NCBI GenBank assembly: GCA_017475725.1
Contig: JAFVFA010000133.1
Coordinates: 1 to 10,497 of the forward strand
Length of the DNA: 10,497 bases
Reading direction: 5' to 3'
Origin: Spirochaetales bacterium
Lineage (GTDB): Bacteria; Spirochaetota; Spirochaetia; Sphaerochaetales; Sphaerochaetaceae
Shown here piece by piece: positions 6,279 to 10,497 of this stretch; within the stretch, counting starts at the first letter, position 1, and each line of letters begins with the position of its first letter. The notes beneath the pieces are model-generated. The model had not been told where the DNA came from and did no database searches. It saw only the letters and a list, made by a program, of their open reading frames with translations. Position numbers and translations under genes: made by a program.

Positions 6279-7266
6279 TCTTCGCCTCCTTTTCGTCATA
6301 GAGGTGGCAGAGGATCATATGCCCATCCTTCTCGTATGGTTCAGGCAGTCTCTGCTTGCACACCTCCATGCAGTTCGGGCACCTGTCAGCGAAACAGCAC
6401 CCCTGAGGAAGGTTTCTGGGATCAGGCATCCGTCCGGGGATCGGTTTAAGCCTCTTGGATGTATCAGTCAGAGACGGTATGCAGTGGATGAGACCCTTGG
6501 TATACGGATGGTTTCCATCCCCTTCGAATATCTGCTCGACGGTTCCGTGCTCCACAACCATTCCGGAATAGATGACGGAAACCGTGTCGCAGAACTCCGC
6601 CACAACACCCAGGTCATGTGTGATCAGGACGACCGCTGAGTTGAACTCCTCCTTGAGCTTTCTCATAAGCTCAAGTATCTGCGCCTGTATGGTCACATCC
6701 AGAGCCGTGGTGGGCTCGTCTGCAAGAAGAAGCTCCGGCTCCGCAATCAGCGCCATCGCTATGACTATCCTCTGCTTCATCCCACCTGAGAACTGATGTG
6801 GGAATTCGCCCTTTCTCGAAGCCGGGATCCCAACCATGTTGAACATCTCGTCGACCTTCTTGGTCTTCTCTGCAGAGGAGAGTTCCGGGAAGTGGAGATT
6901 AATGACCTCCAGAACCTGGTCACCGACGCTCATGGTCGGGTTGAGGCTTGTCATGGGGTCCTGGAAGATCATGGAGATGCTATGTCCTCTGAGCTTCAGC
7001 ATATGACCTTCGCTCGCAGTCACCAGGTCCTCTCCCTTGTAGGTTATGGACCCTTTGGTGATCTCACCCACCTTCTCGGGCAGAAGCTTCAGAATGGAGA
7101 GGGCCAAAGTCGTCTTGCCCGCGCCGGTCTCTCCGACAAGGCCGAGCTTCTCACCCTCATGGAGTGTGAGGTTCAACCCGTTGACCGCACGGACGGTTGC
7201 ATCATCCGTGTTGTACTGGACATGCAGGTCCTTTATCTCAAGAACCACCTTCTTGTCGTTTTCCAT
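6271..7266 (-). CDS. oppD: Oligopeptide/dipeptide ABC transporter ATP-binding protein, OppD/DppD type
   Basis: The 331-residue ATPase has all canonical ABC motifs. Walker A GETGAGKTT is at residues 45-53, Q-loop Gln102 in IFQDPMTSLNP, signature FSGGMKQR at 159-166, Walker B LLLADEP at 179-185, D-loop TALD at 187-190 and H-loop His217. NHPYTKGLI at about 252-260 begins the oligopeptide-transporter C-terminal domain, followed by a cysteine cluster (C290, C291, C296, C299, C303). A comparable Cys motif binds a 4Fe-4S cluster in mycobacterial DppD; whether this one does is inference. The start is ATG 7266-7264, with AGGAGG at 7279-7274 and a seven-base spacer directly after the oppC stop. The longer ORF to 7326 lies within oppC and is discarded. 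It pairs with OppF on the inner face of the membrane. Confidence 0.96.
   Translation of the reverse strand: MENDKKVVLEIKDLHVQYNTDDATVRAVNGLNLTLHEGEKLGLVGETGAGKTTLALSILKLLPEKVGEITKGSITYKGEDLVTASEGHMLKLRGHSISMIFQDPMTSLNPTMSVGDQVLEVINLHFPELSSAEKTKKVDEMFNMVGIPASRKGEFPHQFSGGMKQRIVIAMALIAEPELLLADEPTTALDVTIQAQILELMRKLKEEFNSAVVLITHDLGVVAEFCDTVSVIYSGMVVEHGTVEQIFEGDGNHPYTKGLIHCIPSLTDTSKRLKPIPGRMPDPRNLPQGCCFADRCPNCMEVCKQRLPEPYEKDGHMILCHLYDEKEAKNA
6285..6290 (-). promoter_or_regulatory. Ribosome binding site that fixes the oppF start
   Basis: The minus strand reads AAAGGAGG here, six bases before ATG 6278. An in-frame ATG at 6299 lies upstream of this site and would make the Shine-Dalgarno part of the coding sequence, so 6278 is the better start. 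The site lies within the last codons of oppD. Confidence 0.8.
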
Positions 7267-7273
7267 GTCAGCT

Positions 7274-7279
7274 CCTCCT
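7274..7279 (-). promoter_or_regulatory. Ribosome binding site that fixes the oppD start
   Basis: The minus strand reads AGGAGG here, seven bases before ATG 7266 and immediately after the oppC TAA (7282-7280). It supports MENDKK as the protein start over the longer ORF, whose upstream Met codons lie inside oppC. Confidence 0.8.
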
Positions 7280-8161
7280 TTACTTCTTTGACTTCGGATC
7301 AAAGGCATCGCGAAGTCCGTCACCAATGAAGTTGACCGACATGACTGTGAGCATGATGCAGATGCCGGGTATTATCCCGAGGTATGGGTAATACTGGATG
7401 TTGACCTTGTTCTCGGATATTATGGTTCCCCACTCCGGAGTCGGTGATGCAACACCGAGTCCAAGATATCCCATTGAGGATATGCTGAGGATGACGGAGC
7501 CGAGCGTAAGTGTGGCTGAAACTATGATCGGTCCGATTCCGTTGGGAAGGATGTGCTTCATTATTATTCTCCAGGAGCTGGAGCCGAAGCATTTCGCAGC
7601 CTCTATGTACTCGCGGTTGCGCAAGGTCAGAACGGAGGATCGCACCATTCTGGCGAATCTCGCGATCTGGCCTATGGACAGAGCCAGGACAAGCTTCCAG
7701 ACCCCATTGCCCAGGGCAGTGATTATGGCCATCGCCAACAGTGCAGACGGTACCGACATCAGCATGTCAACCACTCTCATCAGAATGGTGTCGACCTTGC
7801 CTCCGAAGAAGCCGGCGGTACCACCTATGATGGCTCCGGTGACGAACGCTATCCCTATGATGGCAAGGCTGCAGAACAGGGAGATCCTGCCTCCGTAGAG
7901 GATTCTGGCCAGAAGGTCTCTTCCAAGCTCATCCGTTCCGAAGATGTGCTCGGCGCTTGGCTTGTTGAGTCTGTGGACTATATCCTGCTTCACGACCATT
8001 GAGTAAGGTCTGATCAGCGGGGCTATGAGAATCATCAATGTGACGAAGATGAACATCCCCACACCGATCATGGCGAGCTTGTTCTTTCTGAATCTGAAGA
8101 GGATCAGTTCGCCTGCGCTGTATTCCGAAAGCGGTTTCTTGGTTTTCTTTTTACGTGCCAT
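7280..8161 (-). CDS. oppC: Oligopeptide/dipeptide ABC transporter permease, OppC/DppC type
   Basis: This 293-residue inner-membrane protein has the OppC architecture. A basic cytoplasmic N-terminus (MARKKKTKK) and RFRKNKLAMIGVGM (23-36) lead into the first membrane helix. The external segment HIFGTDELGRDLLARILYGG (72-91) is the DppC hallmark. The EAA loop EYIEAAKCFGSSSWRIIMKHILPN (184-207) couples to the ATPases, and the C-terminal GDGLRDAFDP is typical. Six membrane segments can be placed. The start ATG 8161-8159 has AAGGAGG at 8174-8168, six bases upstream and overlapping the oppB stop. It forms a heterodimeric pore with OppB. Substrate range is set mainly by the binding protein and cannot be read here. 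Confidence 0.96.
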   Translation of the reverse strand: MARKKKTKKPLSEYSAGELILFRFRKNKLAMIGVGMFIFVTLMILIAPLIRPYSMVVKQDIVHRLNKPSAEHIFGTDELGRDLLARILYGGRISLFCSLAIIGIAFVTGAIIGGTAGFFGGKVDTILMRVVDMLMSVPSALLAMAIITALGNGVWKLVLALSIGQIARFARMVRSSVLTLRNREYIEAAKCFGSSSWRIIMKHILPNGIGPIIVSATLTLGSVILSISSMGYLGLGVASPTPEWGTIISENKVNIQYYPYLGIIPGICIMLTVMSVNFIGDGLRDAFDPKSKK

Positions 8162-8172
8162 TCGCAGCCTCC

Positions 8173-9102
8173 TTAGGATGCGAGGTCGATTCTGGGATCG
8201 ACCAGCGCACAGATAAGATCAACGACAAGGTTGATCACACCGACGATTATCGTGATGAAAATCACAGTTCCCATGACAACTGGGACATCGCGGCTCTTCA
8301 CAGCATTGATCAGAAGGGTTCCGATTCCCGGAATGGCGAATATGTTCTCAGTGACGACGGCGCCTCCGATGGTACCGGCGAAGCTGATTCCGATCTGTGT
8401 GACAACAGGGATCAGGCTGTTTCTTATGGCGTGATGACGAGTGACATACCTTCTGGAACCTCCCTTTGCACGGGCAGTGCGGATATAGTCCATCCGGATG
8501 ACATCGAGCATACTGGTTCGGCTCATTCTGATCATCGAGGCCATTGTGTTGGCTCCGAGAATCAGAGGTGGAAGTATGAAGCTCTTCCAGCTGTTTATGC
8601 CGGAGACCGGCAGCCAATGCAATGTGAGGCAGAACAGCAGTTGACACATGGTGCCTAACCAGAAGGCAGGCATTGAGAACAGCAGCATGACAACGAATGT
8701 GCTGCCGTAGTCAAGAAGGCTGTACTGCTTGATTGCAGAGGCGATCCCGAACGGGATCCCTACTCCCGTTGCGAACAGGATTGCGAGAAACGAAACCAGC
8801 AGAGTATATGGTAATCGGTGGGAGAATTCACCCAGGACATCGAAGTTTCCGGTCCATGACCGCCCGAAGTCCAGATGCAGAGCATCCCACATGTAACGTA
8901 CATATCTAACGAGAAGAGGTCTGTCCAACCCCATCTCATGGTTGAGTTCAGCGACTTGTTCTTCTGTGGCATCCTGACCAAGAACCATTCGCGCCACGTC
9001 GCCCGGCGCAAAAGACAGGATTATGAAGAGAATGAATGTAACGGAGATGATGACAGGAATGAGCATCAGCAACCGTTTCAGGGCATATTTTAACCAGTTC
9101 AC
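8173..9102 (-). CDS. oppB: Oligopeptide/dipeptide ABC transporter permease, OppB/DppB type
   Basis: The 309-residue inner-membrane permease begins with a hydrophobic helix (LLMLIPVIISVTFILFIILS, 11-30) followed by FAPGDVARMVLG, the OppB/DppB N-terminal pattern. YVRYMWDALHLDFGRSW (67-83) and the EAA loop RAKGGSRRYVTRHHAIRNSL (211-230) are family signatures, and it ends in VVDLICALVDPRIDLAS. It starts with GTG at 9102-9100; GGAGG at 9113-9109 with a six-base spacer supports that start, and no nearer in-frame ATG fits the family N-terminus. It is the first transporter gene after the binding protein, separated by 130 bases containing two hairpins. That gap may let the binding protein be made in excess over the membrane parts. 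Confidence 0.96.
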   Translation of the reverse strand: MNWLKYALKRLLMLIPVIISVTFILFIILSFAPGDVARMVLGQDATEEQVAELNHEMGLDRPLLVRYVRYMWDALHLDFGRSWTGNFDVLGEFSHRLPYTLLVSFLAILFATGVGIPFGIASAIKQYSLLDYGSTFVVMLLFSMPAFWLGTMCQLLFCLTLHWLPVSGINSWKSFILPPLILGANTMASMIRMSRTSMLDVIRMDYIRTARAKGGSRRYVTRHHAIRNSLIPVVTQIGISFAGTIGGAVVTENIFAIPGIGTLLINAVKSRDVPVVMGTVIFITIIVGVINLVVDLICALVDPRIDLAS

Positions 9103-9108
9103 AGGTTT

Positions 9109-9113
9109 CCTCC
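9109..9113 (-). promoter_or_regulatory. Ribosome binding site supporting the GTG start of oppB
   Basis: The minus strand reads GGAGG here, six bases before GTG 9102. The spacing is ideal and decides the start codon, since no ATG lies close upstream in frame. Confidence 0.7.
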
Positions 9114-9145
9114 ATCAGAAAATGGAAAAACGGACGATTAAAGTA

Positions 9146-9177
9146 CATGTGGCGTCGGAAGACTCTAACGCCACATG
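9146..9177 (-). promoter_or_regulatory. Perfect 10-bp hairpin between the binding-protein gene and oppB
   Basis: CATGTGGCGT at 9146-9155 and ACGCCACATG at 9168-9177 are exact inverted repeats around a 12-base loop. On the transcribed strand the stem is not followed at once by a U-run (UACUUUAAUCG, then a UUUUU only 11 bases on), so it is a poor intrinsic terminator. It lies 44 bases before the oppB start. A partial terminator, a barrier to RNA decay or a binding site for a protein are all possible. Confidence 0.6.
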
Positions 9178-9199
9178 GGAACTTGAAACGACAATCATA

Positions 9200-9222
9200 T
9201 GAGGGATCGCGAGGATCCCTCA
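9200..9222 (-). promoter_or_regulatory. Perfect 9-bp hairpin just after the binding-protein stop
   Basis: TGAGGGATC at 9200-9208 pairs exactly with GATCCCTCA at 9214-9222 around a five-base loop. It begins about 10 bases after the binding-protein TAA (9235-9233) in the direction of transcription. The bases after the stem (UAUGAUUGUCG) hold no strong U-run. This is the usual position of a 3'-end-protecting or attenuating stem-loop between a binding-protein gene and its permease genes. Confidence 0.6.
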
Positions 9223-9232
9223 GGATGATCAC

Positions 9233-10497
9233 TTACTTCCATGACCAGTAGCGGAAGACATAGTAGCTGAGACAGTGAGCCTCGACACCCTGGAGACCAG
9301 AGTTGAATGCGACTGTGTTGACTCCGTTGTAGAGAGGAACGGTGTAGGCCTCATCGTTGAGGATCTGAGCGATCTCACCATAGAGGTTCTTTCTCTCCTG
9401 TCCCTGGAGCGATCTGCCCTTCTGAGCCATCTCGTAGATCTCTGAAGCGCGAGGATACCAGACAGCCTGGTCGAATCTTGACGGTGTGAACTGTGTTGCG
9501 ATTGAGTCAGCATCGATGAGAGATGAAGCCTCTTCAACGATTCTGCAATCGAAGTTCCTCTTCTTTCGCCTCTCCTCGTATGTCATGTTGTCGACTGCCT
9601 CGACTGTGCAGTTGATTCCGATCTCCATCAGCTGGGCCTGCATGACCTTTGCGACAGTCTCGTAGGTTGTTCCCGCCTTGCAGGTGATTGCCCAAGCCTC
9701 TCCCTTGTAGCTGGACTGTGCCAGATACTCCTTGGCCTTGGCTGCATCATACTGGATGCCCTGGATGTGATCAGGATATCAACCATACATAGGACAGATG
9801 TCAACAGTCAGGATCTTTGCCGCACCATTGTTGAGAGCCTGGTTGATGTCGTCCTTGTTGATTGCATACTGGACGGCCTTTCTGAAGTTGATATCGGTTC
9901 CGATGCCGCTCCATGCGTTGATGTTGACCGTTATACGGGCTGTAGAATCGCCGACTGCTGTGCTGATGCCAGGAACGGATGCGAACCTCTTGTTCTGCTC
10001 GATTCCAGGGTCCTTCATGACATCGTAGTCTCCGTTCTGGAGTCCGAGGATCTTTGTGTTCGTATCTGCGACCATGGTGATCTTGGCGTTCTTGATTGCT
10101 GGTGCTCCTCTCCAGTGATCCTCGAAAGCCTCAAGGGTGATGTGGTCACCATTGACGTACTCGACGAACTTGTATGCACCGGTTCCGATGGGCTTCTCCA
10201 TGTATCCGTCATCACCGACCTTCTCGAAGTAGGCCTTGCTGCAGATTCCGCCGAGGCGGCTTGCGATTCCGTACGGGAAGGCAGCGAACGGGCTTGAGAG
10301 TGTGACTGCGACTGTGTAGTCGTCAATGATGTCACAGTGGTCGAAATTGATGAACAGAGCTGCTCCGAGAGGACCTGCTGCACCCTTGTCCAGTGTGAAC
10401 TTGACATCCTCTGCGGTCATCTCCGAACCGTCATGGAACTTGACACCCTTCCTGAGATGGAATGTGTATGTCAGACCATCCGCTGAAAGGTCATAGC
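9233..10497 (-). pseudogene. Family-5 oligopeptide/dipeptide-binding protein, interrupted by one in-frame TGA and cut by the window edge
   Basis: One continuous reading frame covers the right end of the window. It opens mid-protein with YDLSADGLTYTFHLRKGVKF, then HDGSEMTAEDVKF, the classic SBP_bac_5 signature region. Later landmarks are GTGAYKFVEYVNGDHITLEAF, then AINKDDINQAL, YDAAKAKEYL, VMQAQLMEIGINC and a tail of YVFRYWSWK. It would be the extracytoplasmic receptor of the adjacent OppBCDF importer; the signal/lipoprotein segment (roughly 100 residues) lies outside. A TGA at 9781-9779 breaks the frame: 238 visible residues precede it and 181 follow, with no shift of frame and good family similarity on both sides. 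Translation stopping there would lose much of the second lobe. The break may be a real point mutation, a sequencing error or recoding; the rest of the gene shows no decay. Confidence 0.88.
9779..9781 (-). other. In-frame TGA within the binding-protein gene
   Basis: The minus strand reads ATG TAT GGT TGA TAT CCT GAT, i.e. MYG-stop-YPD. Homologous proteins usually have a short loop such as G(x)YPDxI before the YDxxKAKxLL motif, so one residue, perhaps Gly (GGA) or Trp (TGG), is expected here. One base change explains it. Confidence 0.85.

Noticed and set aside
5532..6449. Long plus-strand ORF (305 codons) opposite oppF and oppD
   Set aside because: It is the antisense shadow of two well-supported ATPase genes, spans their junction, has no family motif and no good ribosome site.
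6796..7329. Plus-strand ORF of 177 codons opposite oppD
   Set aside because: It is antisense to a conserved ABC ATPase; the translation shows no domain or membrane pattern of its own.
9103..9145. Internal promoter before oppB
   Set aside because: TTTAAT-like and TTGTCG-like stretches exist on the minus strand but not with proper -35/-10 spacing, so I do not call a promoter.
9735..9781. Selenocysteine insertion (SECIS) after the in-frame TGA
   Set aside because: Only a short CCTG/CAGG stem with an 8-base loop follows the TGA. That is too weak for a bacterial SECIS, and binding proteins of this family are not known selenoproteins.
9779..9781. Alternative genetic code with TGA as Trp
   Set aside because: TGA closes at least five genes here exactly where the next gene begins with its own ribosome site or overlap, so TGA is a normal stop in this genome.
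9767..10297. Plus-strand ORF of 176 codons opposite the binding protein
   Set aside because: The open frame arises from the codon bias of the binding-protein gene on the other strand; its composition (many Val, Asp, Cys) is typical of such shadows.

Overview
The window is one strand of a bacterial genome. Every gene I can support reads leftward on the minus strand, in tightly packed and often overlapping order. The base composition is balanced to slightly GC-rich, and starts carry good AGGAGG-type ribosome sites. A bifurcating-type electron transfer flavoprotein, a PTS-family permease and an Opp/Dpp transporter together point to an anaerobic, fermentative bacterium, such as a Bacillota or Spirochaetota lineage. 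The sequence alone does not settle the phylum. TGA ends several genes here at stop/start overlaps, so the standard bacterial code (table 11) applies.

In the direction of transcription (right to left) the layout is as follows. (1) 10497-9233 holds a family-5 oligopeptide/dipeptide-binding protein, cut by the window edge and broken by a single in-frame TGA. (2) 9232-9103 is an intergenic stretch with two perfect hairpins. (3) 9102-5307 holds oppB, oppC, oppD and oppF, a complete peptide importer core. (4) 5307-4567 encodes a cytoplasmic alpha/beta-hydrolase esterase. (5) 4557-3661 is murQ, encoding N-acetylmuramic acid 6-phosphate etherase. (6) 3664-2789 encodes a BadF/MurK-type amino-sugar kinase. 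(7) 2789-1689 encodes a PTS EIIC-like permease with no EIIB domain. (8) 1696-947 encodes a SIS-domain protein of the UPF0309 type. (9) 927-139 is etfB, and (10) 129-1 is the start of etfA, which has a ferredoxin-like N-terminus.

My reading is a single long transcription unit for scavenging or recycling peptidoglycan fragments. The Opp system would bring in peptides or muropeptides. The EIIC-like permease would bring in an amino sugar without phosphorylating it. The kinase would make MurNAc-6-phosphate, and MurQ would split that into GlcNAc-6-phosphate and D-lactate. The adjacent etfBA pair resembles the electron carrier of lactate dehydrogenase/Etf complexes, so it may take electrons from the released D-lactate. 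The catalytic dehydrogenase would then be expected just left of the window. The individual family calls are well supported; the joined-up pathway is inference.

The most noteworthy points are the EIIC that has lost both its EIIB domain and its usual sugar/phosphotransfer residues next to a dedicated kinase, the MurQ-to-Etf lactate link, and the nonsense codon in the binding protein of an otherwise intact transporter.
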